A stretch of 42,500 nt of DNA from Deltaproteobacteria bacterium (GCA_019314375.1 JAFCZJ010000035.1:1-42500); one strand, 5' to 3'; positions 23,474 through 31,530 are shown, counted from the stretch's first letter. Numbers and translations: made by a program. The notes: generated from the sequence alone by a model not told the origin.

Positions 23474-23735
23474 ATTCGGATTTCCGCCTTCTTCGCAGGA
23501 GGGTCAGACCCACCCCGAAAAGCAGCAAAGAGCCCATGTGGCCGGCCCCGTCAGACGTGCCGCAATCGCAGCCGCCCTCGTCGCCATCCGTGCCGTCGCC
23601 AGAAGGCGTGGTGGCACGGGTAACACCATCCACAAGATCCTCTTCGTTGATGGGATCGGGAGCGTCCTGGGCCAAACTCTCCAATCCGTAACCCAGGCAA
23701 ATCACCAAGCTCAACACGAAAAGCAAGAAGCGCAC
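23460..23735 (-). CDS. Small MYXO-CTERM-like anchored protein
   Basis: 91 residues from GTG 23735, which has AAGGAG five bases upstream. Signal peptide (RFLLFVLSLVICLGYGLESLA), a short acidic, Gly/Asp-rich mature region, then GGCDCGTSDGAGHMGS, a hydrophobic helix (LLLFGVGLTLL) and RRRRKSE. The Cys-x-Cys, helix and Arg cluster form the tripartite C-terminal sorting signal called MYXO-CTERM, known from myxobacteria and cut or processed there during surface anchoring. Mature part of only about 40 residues; function unknown. The upstream in-frame ATG at 23867 would place 44 polar residues before the signal and is rejected. Confidence 0.7.
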   Translation of the reverse strand: MRFLLFVLSLVICLGYGLESLAQDAPDPINEEDLVDGVTRATTPSGDGTDGDEGGCDCGTSDGAGHMGSLLLFGVGLTLLRRRRKSEYEHS

Positions 23736-23920
23736 GACGACTCCTTTCCCGGCAAGCCCATTGTGCCCCCTTTGACGCCCGATCTCAATGCCCTCTGGAC
23801 CGGGGCTTCGGATGGGGATTGTTTGTTGCGTGGGTTTGCGTAAGGAGGCGGCCATCGCCCAATCCATCTTTGAAGCCCAGGGCTTCGAGTCGGCTGCTTC
23901 ATCGGATTCATGAAAACCCT

Positions 23921-23949
23921 TTGATTCAAATTGATGAAAATGTTAAGAG
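23921..23949 (+). promoter_or_regulatory. Promoter of the LPP20-like/TlpA/LpxL operon
   Basis: TTGATT (23921-23926), 17 bp, TAAGAG (23944-23949), about 60 bp before the ATG at 24012, in the 276-base gap between divergent genes. The rest of 23736-23920 shows no gene that I can support. Confidence 0.45.
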
Positions 23950-24011
23950 AGAAGGCCGTGGAGGGTCGATTCTGCCCCTTCGGGCCTGTCCAATTTGAGG
24001 AGAGCGAGACC

Positions 24012-25196
24012 ATGCGTGTGAAGTTGAGCTTGATGACCCTGTTGCTGTCTTTGGCCATGTTGAGTTTGGCTTGCGGAGGAGGCAGGGCGGTCAGTGGTGG
24101 CAGTAAGACCAAGGTCAAGGGTGACCGTGAGCGCATCTCGCATTCCGATGGCGTCGAGCCCATGTGGATTCAGGAATGCCCGGCGCGTACCGATCACCTG
24201 CTTCCTTTTTGCGGTCAGACCCACAAGATGGCCAGCGAAAAGATGGCTTGCAGTGCGGCAACAGCCGATGCCATCGGCAAACTGCGGCGCTTCATCGGCC
24301 AGAAAGTCAGCGCCAAACTCGAAGCGGACGGGCAGGGTGGCTATCACTTCTCCATGGCCGGTACCGAGAGCGAGGCCGTCACCATTCGAGGTGCATGGGA
24401 GTCGGAGCGCTGGGCTGAAGAATACGATGGTGGCGGGCGCACTCACGATTGTTATGTGATGATCACCTACCCCCGCATCGAATACGATCGCCTGGTGCAT
24501 AAGGCGAAAGAGCTGGCCCAACAGCGGGCCTCGAAGGCCGGTGCTTTGCACGCCGAGGCCAGAGGATTCATCGAGGAAGGCCGCCATGCGGAGGCGGCAA
24601 CATTGCTCAATCGCGCCGACAAACTTTTGGTCGATATCGGCGATGCGGTGCAGCTTGACGGCGGCACCAACACCAAGTTGTTGCACGAGCAAATCAAGGC
24701 CGATTTGGCCATCGCCTCCAAGGGCGCGGCCGAGGCCGGAAGTACGGTTCTCGTGGTTGTGAGCGTGACCATCGACGAGAAGCCTCACAAGGGAAAATAT
24801 CAAAAGTTGGTCCGCAATACCGTACAGAAGTGGTTGTCCGCCAAAGGCCTTAAAATTCGTCCGGGTGGCCTGAATAAGGCCCAGGTTGAAGCCGTCTTAG
24901 GTGGCGACCGGCAGGCTGCGGCTCAGGCTGCGGCCAGCAAGGGTGCCGGCTTGCTCATGGTGGTGGAGCTTAATAGTGAGTTCCGCACCAAGGAGGAAGG
25001 TACCTACCATGCCTACGGCTCGGGGGAACTTCGTTTCATCCGAACATCCGATGGTCGTGAGATCTACACTTCGGAATTGGTAGAAGAAAAGGGTTCTCAT
25101 CCCTTCAACAAGAAGGGCGCCCATGACCTGGCTTTGAAGAATTCCTTGAAGCGCACGGTCAAACAGGCAGTCGATGCGGCGCTGACCAAGATATGA
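24012..25196 (+). CDS. LPP20-like lipoprotein with a C-terminal periplasmic domain
   Basis: 394 residues from ATG 24012 (GAGGAG upstream; the longer open frame from 23931 precedes the signal). MRVKLSLMTLLLSLAMLSLAC is a lipoprotein signal with lipobox LSLAC, then a Gly/Ser-rich linker. The region 60-160 has the LPP20 look (EPMWIQECP ... CSAATADAIGKLRRFIGQKV), the middle is a helical repeat-like segment (EEGRHAEAATLLNRADKLLV), and the last 150 residues (TVLVVVSVTIDEK, VRNTVQKWLSAKGLKI, SGELRFIRTSDGREIY) resemble FlgT/CsgG-type domains. LPP20-type proteins are outer-membrane lipoproteins; the ligand is unknown. Its TGA overlaps the next start as ATGA. Confidence 0.65.
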   Translation: MRVKLSLMTLLLSLAMLSLACGGGRAVSGGSKTKVKGDRERISHSDGVEPMWIQECPARTDHLLPFCGQTHKMASEKMACSAATADAIGKLRRFIGQKVSAKLEADGQGGYHFSMAGTESEAVTIRGAWESERWAEEYDGGGRTHDCYVMITYPRIEYDRLVHKAKELAQQRASKAGALHAEARGFIEEGRHAEAATLLNRADKLLVDIGDAVQLDGGTNTKLLHEQIKADLAIASKGAAEAGSTVLVVVSVTIDEKPHKGKYQKLVRNTVQKWLSAKGLKIRPGGLNKAQVEAVLGGDRQAAAQAAASKGAGLLMVVELNSEFRTKEEGTYHAYGSGELRFIRTSDGREIYTSELVEEKGSHPFNKKGAHDLALKNSLKRTVKQAVDAALTKI

Positions 25197-25867
25197 AGGA
25201 AAGGAAGAACATCATGCGAAGGTTTTTTGCACTTGGTTTGTTAGAGGCCCTTTTATCTAGGGCCTCTTATGCTGCGGCGCTAAGCGGCGTAGTGTTTACG
25301 GTTTTGGGTCTTTTCTGTGCGACGGCCATGGCGGGTCCCAAGCTCAAGGTAGGGGATAAGGCACCGGATTTTTCGTTGCGAGATCGCAGCGGGGCGCTTC
25401 ATCGTTTGAGTGACATGGCTTTCGAGGGCAAGGAGAGCAACTGGCGCAAGAAGAGCATGTTGCTCATCGATTTCTTTCGTACCGATTGCAAGCCCTGCAT
25501 GAAAGAATTGCCCGAAATTATTGCTTTTCACAACAAGTACAAGGGGCAGGTCAAGGTGTTGATGATCGCACTCTTGGAAGAAGAGAACGGTCGGGCCAAG
25601 CTCAATAGCTGGCTCAAGGCCAACAAGTTGCCCTTCCCCGTGTTGGTGGATGCCTACGAGACGGCGGCCAAGAAGTATATTGTTGAAGGCGACACCCTCT
25701 CTTTGCCGTCCATCTTTTTCATCGCTGAGAATGGCACCATCCGCAAGCGGCTGGTGGGTTTGAAAAAGGATCTGATGAGCGAGTTGGCGGATGTGTTGCC
25801 TGCCACCGAGCCTGCCATTTTGCCCGCGGCAAAGGTCGTCGCCCCGCCTGCCGGAACCACCAAGTAG
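25193..25867 (+). CDS. TlpA/ResA-like thioredoxin-fold protein
   Basis: 224 residues from ATG 25193 (overlap ATGA); ATG 25214 is a possible start preceded by AAGGAAAGGAAG. The N-terminal 47 residues contain a hydrophobic stretch ending ATAMA, probably a signal peptide, but it is unusually long and is interrupted by the 25243-25267 inverted repeat. The mature domain has the redoxin pattern KVGDKAPDFSLRDRSG, then LIDFFRTDCKPCMKELPEI with redox pair Cys99-Lys-Pro-Cys102, and a cis-Pro region SLPSIFFIAENGTI. Known role of the family: thiol reduction in the periplasm. Probable operon with LPP20-like and LpxL-like genes. Confidence 0.82.
   Translation: MKERKNIMRRFFALGLLEALLSRASYAAALSGVVFTVLGLFCATAMAGPKLKVGDKAPDFSLRDRSGALHRLSDMAFEGKESNWRKKSMLLIDFFRTDCKPCMKELPEIIAFHNKYKGQVKVLMIALLEEENGRAKLNSWLKANKLPFPVLVDAYETAAKKYIVEGDTLSLPSIFFIAENGTIRKRLVGLKKDLMSELADVLPATEPAILPAAKVVAPPAGTTK
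25243..25267. repeat. 9-bp perfect inverted repeat within the TlpA-like leader
   Basis: AGAGGCCCT (25243-25251) and AGGGCCTCT (25259-25267) with a 7-base spacer form a G+C-rich hairpin. It lies about 47 bases after the upstream stop codon, inside the open frame of the TlpA-like protein, and is not followed by a T run. It could attenuate or be an inserted palindrome. Confidence 0.7.
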
Positions 25868-26756
25868 GTACACCCTGCTTCTTTTCGCCAGTTGGTTTTT
25901 TAGGGCCTTGCCCCTGTCGGTCGCCCTGGCACTGGGCAGAGCCCTGGCTTGGATCTGGTACCATCTGATTCCCATCCGACGAAGGGTGGCACGAGAGAAC
26001 CTGGCCCGGGCCATGCCCGAATTGAGCGCCGAACAACAGCGTCAGGTCATTCGGGGCATGTTTCGCCACCTGGCCATGGGGGGCGTGGAAATGTTGCGCC
26101 TGCCTGGTTTAACCCAGGAGCTTGCTGAGAATCTGGTCGAGCATGAGGGGCTGGAGATTTTCGAGGAGGCAAGGGCTTTAGGCCGGGGCGTCATCGTGGT
26201 TACGGGACACTTCGGCAATTTCGATTTGATAGCCTGCGCCGAGGCGTTACGCGGAATTCCCCTGCACGCCTTGACGCGGGAGAGCTCGGCCAAGGGCGTG
26301 AATCGATTTTGGATGAAGGTGCGTGCTCGCTGTGGCTTGCATTTGCTGGGCGTCAAAACCAGCCCCATCAAGCTGGGGCGGATTCTGAAAAAGGGCGGCG
26401 TGTTGGTCCTCATGGTGGATCAGCACATGCCGGAGGGACGCGGAATCCCCGTACCGTTTTTTGGCAGGGACGCATCGACCACCCACGCTCCGGCGGTCCT
26501 GGCTTTGGCAACCGGTGCCGTTTTGTTGCCGGTTAGCTCGGAGCGCCTTGCCGCCGGACGCCACCGGGTGAAAGTCGATCCGCCCATAGAACTCCGGCGG
26601 GAGGCCTCGCGCCAAGCAGAGATCGAGCGCATTACCTTGGCGATCAATCGCTGGTTGGAAGCGCGGATTCGGGCAAGGCCGGACCATTGGCTTTGGGTGC
26701 ATCGGCGATGGAAGCTGTCTGAGAAGGCTGGGTTCACCCCACGGGAGAGCCTGTGA
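25791..26756 (+). CDS. LpxL/HtrB-family lysophospholipid acyltransferase
   Basis: Up to 321 residues. Lauroyl/myristoyl-acyltransferase family, which adds secondary acyl chains to lipid A at the inner membrane. N-terminal membrane helix near residues 29-60, RRRVARENLARAMPELS, catalytic HX4D in VTGHFGNFDLIAC, LVLMVDQHMPEGRGIPVPFF, and a tail with RPDHWLWVHRRWK. The start is uncertain: ATG 25791 overlaps the thioredoxin gene by 77 bases and the first 25 residues are Pro/Arg/Cys-rich and non-conserved; TTG 25908 would lose part of the membrane helix. No other start codon lies in frame between them. Third gene of the LPP20-like operon. Confidence 0.85.
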   Translation: MCCLPPSLPFCPRQRSSPRLPEPPSRYTLLLFASWFFRALPLSVALALGRALAWIWYHLIPIRRRVARENLARAMPELSAEQQRQVIRGMFRHLAMGGVEMLRLPGLTQELAENLVEHEGLEIFEEARALGRGVIVVTGHFGNFDLIACAEALRGIPLHALTRESSAKGVNRFWMKVRARCGLHLLGVKTSPIKLGRILKKGGVLVLMVDQHMPEGRGIPVPFFGRDASTTHAPAVLALATGAVLLPVSSERLAAGRHRVKVDPPIELRREASRQAEIERITLAINRWLEARIRARPDHWLWVHRRWKLSEKAGFTPRESL

Positions 26757-26838
26757 AATGGCGCGCAAGATTTTTTTCATTTTGACTCTATGGCGCTTCG
26801 CTGGATCTGGGCGGAATTGGCGAATCCAGCGTTGGTCC

Positions 26839-26867
26839 TTGCTTGCTCAGGCCATGACGACTACAGT
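26839..26867 (+). promoter_or_regulatory. Possible promoter of the TolB/CsgG-like gene
   Basis: TTGCTT (26839-26844), 17 bp, TACAGT (26862-26867), about 30 bp before the ATG at 26898. The 141-base gap also holds a run of seven T at about 26770-26776 without a clear hairpin before it. Confidence 0.3.
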
Positions 26868-26897
26868 CTCATCATCATGCGCTTTTATGGAGGACCC

Positions 26898-27737
26898 ATG
26901 ACAAGGCGGCATACCCTCATCGTTACGTTGTTCCTGTTGCTTTCTTTCGCCATTTTCCCATACCCGGCCATGGCACAGAATGACAAGATCCCGGTCGTGA
27001 TCATGGACTTCGCCTCCAAGGGGGGCGTGAGTCAGGATCAAATGGACGCCTTGGGGGACCTGCTGTCGACCCAGATCAGCTCCATGGGTCCATTCAAGGT
27101 CATCAGCAAGAACGACATCAAGGCCGCCCTGCAGTTGGAAAACCAGCGCGCGCTTTTGGGCTGCGACGACGTATCGTGTGTGGCCGAGTTGGGCGGGGCA
27201 TTAGGTGCCCGCTGGGTGGTGGTGGGCAACGCCAGCCGCTTCGGCCAGAGCTACCTGATGAACCTCAAAATCCTGGACGCCGAGCAGATAAAGGTAACCG
27301 CCGCCGTGGCCCGCAAGGTCAAGGGCGACCAGTCGGACCTGATCGACATCCTCGGAGAGGCGGTCCACGATCTGTTCACCAAGGCCGCGCCGGCCACAGG
27401 ACACAAGCCCGCCGAGTGGAAATCCAGGCCCATGCACCCTTACGCCCTCTGGGGCCATGTGACCCTGTGGACAGGAGTGGGCTGCCTGGCCATCGGCGGG
27501 ATAGGTGCCGGCCTGAGCGTCAAGTATGGCCAGGACTACGAGGGCGGCGACTTGGACGCCGAGAGCAAAAGCAAGACGATGGCGGGCGTCATGTGGGCAG
27601 GCTTCGGCCTGGGCATGGCCCTGGTGACCACCGGGCTGGTGCTCTGGGCCATGGAGCCGGAAGATTCAAGCCTGATGATGGGCGCGGCCCCAACGCCCGA
27701 AGGCGGCTTCGTCTTCGGGTTCAGCGGGAGGTGGTGA
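26898..27737 (+). CDS. Exported TolB/CsgG-like domain protein with C-terminal membrane helices
   Basis: 279 residues from ATG 26898 (GGAGG at 26889-26893). Signal peptide ends YPAMAQ. Residues about 27-165 form a TolB-N/CsgG-like alpha/beta domain (PVVIMDFASKGGVSQDQMDA, FKVISKNDIKAAL, a conserved Cys pair in LLGCDDVSCVAELGGALGAR, and ARWVVVGNASRFGQSYLMNL). Two hydrophobic helices follow (about 197-216 and 238-260), an arrangement common in myxobacterial proteins. In related proteins this domain senses or displays ligands; role here unknown. The next gene starts 1 base after its stop, so both form an operon. Confidence 0.7.
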   Translation: MTRRHTLIVTLFLLLSFAIFPYPAMAQNDKIPVVIMDFASKGGVSQDQMDALGDLLSTQISSMGPFKVISKNDIKAALQLENQRALLGCDDVSCVAELGGALGARWVVVGNASRFGQSYLMNLKILDAEQIKVTAAVARKVKGDQSDLIDILGEAVHDLFTKAAPATGHKPAEWKSRPMHPYALWGHVTLWTGVGCLAIGGIGAGLSVKYGQDYEGGDLDAESKSKTMAGVMWAGFGLGMALVTTGLVLWAMEPEDSSLMMGAAPTPEGGFVFGFSGRW

Positions 27738-27738
27738 G

Positions 27739-29022
27739 ATGAGGCGAGGACTATCAGCGCTGGGCCTTGTGTTCGGCCTCTTGTTTTTTTTAAGCTGTGA
27801 TGTCTTCCTGCTCGAAAAAGGCGACCTGGGACAGCCTTGCCTGGGCGACTCCACGACGGACTTGATCTGCAAGCCGGGCTTGTTCTGCGACAGGTCGTCT
27901 TCTTCGACGATATGCGTGCTCGGCGAGGAATGCCTGCCCGGCACCTGCTCGGGTCACGGCGACTGCGACGACTCCAGCGGCCGGCCCGTGTGTAGTTGCC
28001 ACGAGGGCTACGAAGGCGACTTTTGCGACTCCTGCGACGCCACCCACGAAGACTGCGACAGCAACGGCAGCTGTGAATGCGACACCAGCGGCACCAGCAT
28101 TTGCTACCTCGCTGACTGCTGCACCCCCGACTGCACCGGCAAGGAGTGTGGTTCTGATGGCTGCGGTGGGATCTGCGAGCCGGGTTGCGACGTAGACGAG
28201 GCTTGCCACGAGACGACCTGGCGGTGCGTGAACGTAGGCGTGTTCGTGACCCTGGAGGCTGGTACCTTTGAGATGGGCTCGCCGGAAGGCGAGGCCGGAA
28301 GGCAGACTGACGAGGCTCAGTACACGGTCACCCTTTCCCGAGGTTTCAGGATGCTGTCCACCGAGGTGACCCAGGGGCGCTTCGAGGCCCTGATGGAGTA
28401 CAATCCCTCCGACCACACGGGCTGCGGGACAGACTGCCCGGTCGAGAACGTGAACTGGTACGAGGCCGCGGCTTATTGCAACGCGCTTTCCGCGACCGTC
28501 GAATCTGAGGAATGTTACACCTGCACGGGCGAGCACGTGGATGTGATTTGCGAGCCAAACGCCGTCTACGCCACGCCTTATGATTGTCCTGGATACAGGC
28601 TGCCGACCGAGGCCGAGTGGGAGTACGCGGCTCGGGCCGGTACGGTGACGGCGACCTACAACGGCGACCTGGATAGCGAGTATCTTGATTGCGGGCAACC
28701 CAACGATGTGCTGGACCCGATAGCCTGGTTTTGCGGCAATAGTGGCGATACGACCCATACGGTCGGCACGAGGGAGCCGAATGACTGGGACTTATACGAC
28801 ATGCTGGGCAACGTGTGGGAGTGGTGCCACGACGGGCACGAGGATTATCCCACTGGTTCTGTCATCGATCCCTGGGGCGCCACGCCGGGCTCCGATCGTG
28901 TTTTACGCGGTGGTTCCTGGGGCTACGGCGCCTGGCACGCCCGGGCTGCCCGCCGGTACCACTTCTCCCCGGTCTACCGCAGCTACGGCAGCGGCTTCCG
29001 CCCCGTGAGGTCTAGCCCTTGA
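27739..29022 (+). CDS. Lipoprotein with cysteine-rich module and sulfatase-modifying-factor (SUMF1/FGE-like) domain
   Basis: 427 residues from ATG 27739 with GGGAGGTGG upstream. Lipoprotein signal (LVFGLLFFLSC), then a cysteine-rich region: an EGF-like CSGHGDCDDSSGRPVC unit and a 60-residue unit (HEDCDSNGSCECDTSG, CTPDCTGKECGSDGCG) clearly related to the 63-residue repeats at 9291-9960. From about residue 166 a SUMF1/FGE-like domain: GTFEMGSPEGE, STEVTQGRFEAL, PVENVNWYEAAAYCNALS, LPTEAEWEYAARAG, DMLGNVWEWCHDG and RVLRGGSWGYGAW up to YGSGFRPV. The catalytic Cys pair of true formylglycine-generating enzyme is not in the C-terminal core, so a binding or scaffold role is more likely. Confidence 0.85.
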   Translation: MRRGLSALGLVFGLLFFLSCDVFLLEKGDLGQPCLGDSTTDLICKPGLFCDRSSSSTICVLGEECLPGTCSGHGDCDDSSGRPVCSCHEGYEGDFCDSCDATHEDCDSNGSCECDTSGTSICYLADCCTPDCTGKECGSDGCGGICEPGCDVDEACHETTWRCVNVGVFVTLEAGTFEMGSPEGEAGRQTDEAQYTVTLSRGFRMLSTEVTQGRFEALMEYNPSDHTGCGTDCPVENVNWYEAAAYCNALSATVESEECYTCTGEHVDVICEPNAVYATPYDCPGYRLPTEAEWEYAARAGTVTATYNGDLDSEYLDCGQPNDVLDPIAWFCGNSGDTTHTVGTREPNDWDLYDMLGNVWEWCHDGHEDYPTGSVIDPWGATPGSDRVLRGGSWGYGAWHARAARRYHFSPVYRSYGSGFRPVRSSP

Positions 29023-29127
29023 TTCTTTTACCCTTTTTTACTTTTCGGTTTTGACGGTGGGTTTGCTAATCGAGCAATGGCTGAGAAACAGGGAATTAGA
29101 TATGCCGCGCGTCCAAGGCGCGCAGTG
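29023..29127. other. Intergenic region, nothing recognised
   Basis: 105 bases between the SUMF1-domain gene and the MazF remnant, convergent. It has a T-rich run just after the stop of the first gene (29031-29052) and a weak G+C hairpin (GCGCG/CGCGC, about 29105-29122). Either could take part in termination. Confidence 0.3.
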
Positions 29128-29475
29128 TTATGGCTCCAGTTCAAGGGCTGTGGCCAGGGCCTGGTTTAGTTGGCGCAGCTTGTCGTGGGGGAGGGAGCCG
29201 ATAAAGTTCGTGAGCATCGATTTGGGTAGGCTGACGAGTTCGTCGCAATGGATGCAGCTTTCGTGTTTCAGGCCTTGTTCGGGCCCTATGGCGACCTGGG
29301 TTGAGAGCTCGTTGTGTACTGAGAAGATGGGCGCGCAGACGGCGGTGGAAAAGCGGGAGTCCAGAAGCACTTGACGAGAGACTACCACGAAGACCCTGGA
29401 TTTCTTGGGATCGCGCGAGGAGGGCTTTCGAACTCGATACAGATCCCCGACCGGCTCTCGCGGTACCCTTGTTAT
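29128..29475 (-). pseudogene. Orphan MazF/PemK-family toxin lacking a normal start
   Basis: The frame 29475-29128 encodes a MazF/PemK-like protein of 115 codons: [16 protein letters not shown] near the N-terminus, [49 protein letters not shown], and [17 protein letters not shown]. This family cleaves RNA. Upstream the frame closes with a TAA at 29478-29476, and the first codon after it is ATA (29475-29473) where an ATG would be expected; no ATG, GTG or TTG precedes the conserved first strand. The first usable start, GTG 29388, would remove about 29 conserved residues. No antitoxin gene is visible: the Ser/Thr kinase gene ends 12 bases upstream. Probably inactive, unless AUA is used as a start. 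Confidence 0.6.
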
Positions 29476-29486
29476 TTATACAGAAT

Positions 29487-31493
29487 CTACTCGAGATTTC
29501 GTTTAACCGTCGTGGTTTTGCCGGGCAGGATGGTTACGCGGATGGTCTTTTTGAGCTTGCGGGCCTTGTTGATGGCTGTGAGGGTGTGGGTGCCCGCTGG
29601 TAATTCCACCCCCAGCAAGGGGGTAATGCCGAGTTTCTTTTTGCCCAGGTAAATTTCGCTCCAGGGCTTGGTTTTGATGCGCAGTTTGCCCATCTTGCGG
29701 GCTTTCGGGCGGGGAGGCTTTCGTGTCAGCTTTCGAGGGGAGAAAGCCAGGGCCACCTTCTCGCCGGCCGCGGCTTTAGCTCGCTTGACCTCTTTGCGAT
29801 GGCCAGCGCAACGCACGGTCACCTTGTGGCTTTTGTCGGCCGGAAGCTTGAGCTCTTTGATGGGCGTGGTGCCCGAGAGGGCTTTGCCGTCCACTGTTAC
29901 CTTGCAACCGGCAGGCTTGGAGCTGACCTTGAAGATAGCAAATTCGGGCTTGGGCGGCTCGGGCTTGGGTGGTTCGGGCTTGGGCGGCTCGGGCTTGGGT
30001 GGTTCGGGCTTGGGTGGTTCAGGCTTGGGTGGTTCAGGCTTGGGCGCTTCGGCCACCAGAACGGCGTCGGCATGAATCGAGGTGCCCGCGTCCGTCGAAA
30101 GCAGGGGTGTTGGTTTGCTTGGGTCAGGGTTTGAGCTTTCTAAGCCCATCGACCAGAAGAGATAGCCGGCCACCACGAGGCAAATCAAGATGAAGGGCAC
30201 ACCAAGCCAAAGCGCCATGGATGTTTTTTTGTTCGCCTGGGAGCCGAGGGCTTGTTCTTTGTCGGCTGGGGCTTCATCTTCGAATTCAGCTGGATCCCGG
30301 AGGATGGTGGCGCTGCCCAGGTCCACGTTGGGGGCTTCGGCTACCGGCATGTCTTCTACAGTTTGGGCTGGCGAGGCCTTGGGCTGTTCTGCGCGTACCC
30401 CTGTGGCCGCGTGGTGTAAATCGCTTTTTTGCAGCTCTCCTGACAAGGAGGCTCGCGAAGCCGAGGGCACGGACTCGCTGGTCTCCGGCTTGAGCACGCC
30501 CAGGCTCACGCCGTCGGCACCACTGCTCTTGATCTCTTCTAGGAGTTTCTGTTTTGTCCGCGCTCGATCGGCAAAGACGGCCTTCATGAAGGCCGCGATT
30601 TCATGGGTGCCCGCGACCTTGTTGTTTTTTCGGAGCCACTCTCTTAGTGCTTGGCTCATGTCGCCGGCGGTTTGGAATCGGTTGCCTGCGTTTTTTTCCA
30701 GGGCCTTCATGGCGATGGCCGCAAGGTCTTTGGGGATGTCGGGTTTTACGTCGAGTACGTGGGGAATTTCGTCGACAATGATGGCCGTGATGATGGCTGG
30801 TTCGCTCTCGCGTTTGAAGAGGCGTTTGCGGGTCAAAAGCTCCCAAAAGACCACGCCCAGGCAAAAAATGTCACTGCGGCCGTCCACCGGCTTGCCGCGG
30901 CATTGCTCGGGGCTCATGTAGGTCAGCTTGCCTTTGAGCGTGCCGATGCGGGTTTGGTGCATCTGGCTGGCCGCCTTGGCGATACCGAAGTCCACCAGTT
31001 TTACGACACCATTGAACATGGCAATGACGTTGTGGGGGCTGACGTCTCGATGCACGATGTTTTGCGGTTGCCCAGTTTCGTCGAGGAAATGATGGGCAAA
31101 GTGCAGTCCGTCGCAAACCTGGGCGATGATGCCCGCCGACAAGGCGGGCGTGAGTATCTGCTTGGCTTCGTAACTCGCCTTGACCAAAAAGCCCAAACTT
31201 TCGCCTTCTAAGTACTCCATGGCGATGAAGTAATCGTCGTCCGCCTTGCCCAGATCATAAATCTGCACCACGTTGGGGTGGTTGAGCTGGGCGGCGATGC
31301 GGGCCTCGTCGAAGAACATCTCGACAAAACGTTCGTCCCGGGCCAAGTGGGGCAGGATCTTTTTGACCACCACCAGTTTTTGAAAACCGCCGATGCCGGT
31401 TTGTCGCGCCAGATAGATTTCGGCCATGCCGCCCGTGGCCAAAAGGGCGAGCAACTGGTAGCGCCCGAGCATTTGGGGATTTTGTTCACTCAT
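29487..31493 (-). CDS. Membrane Ser/Thr protein kinase with proline repeats and PEGA-like tail
   Basis: 668 residues from ATG 31493. Order: Hanks-type kinase domain (about 10-280: LATGGMAEIYLARQ, VVVKKILPH with the ATP lysine, catalytic HRDVSPHNVI, DFGIAKA, TYMSPEQCRG), cytosolic linker, membrane helix (about 428-448, LWLGVPFILICLVVAGYLF), seven-fold KPEPP-type repeat, then a region with two PEGA-like beta units (SSKPAGCKVTVDGKALSG and TKPWSEIYLGKKKLGITPLL). The outer tail probably binds the cell wall or periplasm. The short leading peptide from TTG 31514 is rejected; no good ribosome site is seen before 31493. Such kinases are numerous in myxobacteria and act in development and signalling. 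Confidence 0.9.
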   Translation of the reverse strand: MSEQNPQMLGRYQLLALLATGGMAEIYLARQTGIGGFQKLVVVKKILPHLARDERFVEMFFDEARIAAQLNHPNVVQIYDLGKADDDYFIAMEYLEGESLGFLVKASYEAKQILTPALSAGIIAQVCDGLHFAHHFLDETGQPQNIVHRDVSPHNVIAMFNGVVKLVDFGIAKAASQMHQTRIGTLKGKLTYMSPEQCRGKPVDGRSDIFCLGVVFWELLTRKRLFKRESEPAIITAIIVDEIPHVLDVKPDIPKDLAAIAMKALEKNAGNRFQTAGDMSQALREWLRKNNKVAGTHEIAAFMKAVFADRARTKQKLLEEIKSSGADGVSLGVLKPETSESVPSASRASLSGELQKSDLHHAATGVRAEQPKASPAQTVEDMPVAEAPNVDLGSATILRDPAEFEDEAPADKEQALGSQANKKTSMALWLGVPFILICLVVAGYLFWSMGLESSNPDPSKPTPLLSTDAGTSIHADAVLVAEAPKPEPPKPEPPKPEPPKPEPPKPEPPKPEPPKPEFAIFKVSSKPAGCKVTVDGKALSGTTPIKELKLPADKSHKVTVRCAGHRKEVKRAKAAAGEKVALAFSPRKLTRKPPRPKARKMGKLRIKTKPWSEIYLGKKKLGITPLLGVELPAGTHTLTAINKARKLKKTIRVTILPGKTTTVKRNLE
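29946..30050 (-). repeat. Seven 15-bp tandem repeats encoding KPEPP
   Basis: 15-bp units, with small G/T variation, encode a run of Lys-Pro-Glu-Pro-Pro in the extracytoplasmic stalk of the kinase. Copy number may vary between strains by slippage in steps of five residues without frame loss. Confidence 0.95.
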
Positions 31494-31501
31494 CTTGGGC
31501 G

Positions 31502-31530
31502 AGCATAGACTCAAGTGCGCTTGATCTCAA
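31502..31530 (-). promoter_or_regulatory. Promoter of the Ser/Thr kinase gene
   Basis: On the minus strand TTGAGA (31530-31525), 17 bp, TATGCT (31507-31502). Transcription would begin about 31495, two bases from the ATG at 31493, which lacks a ribosome site; the message may be nearly leaderless. Confidence 0.4.

Noticed and set aside
27790..28758. 322-codon open frame on the minus strand
   Set aside because: It lies opposite the SUMF1-domain lipoprotein gene; the biased cysteine and glycine codons of that gene keep the antisense frame open. No domain or ribosome site.
29946..30050. Possible CRISPR or minisatellite array
   Set aside because: 15-bp units without spacers, in frame with a kinase linker; a coding tandem repeat, not a CRISPR.
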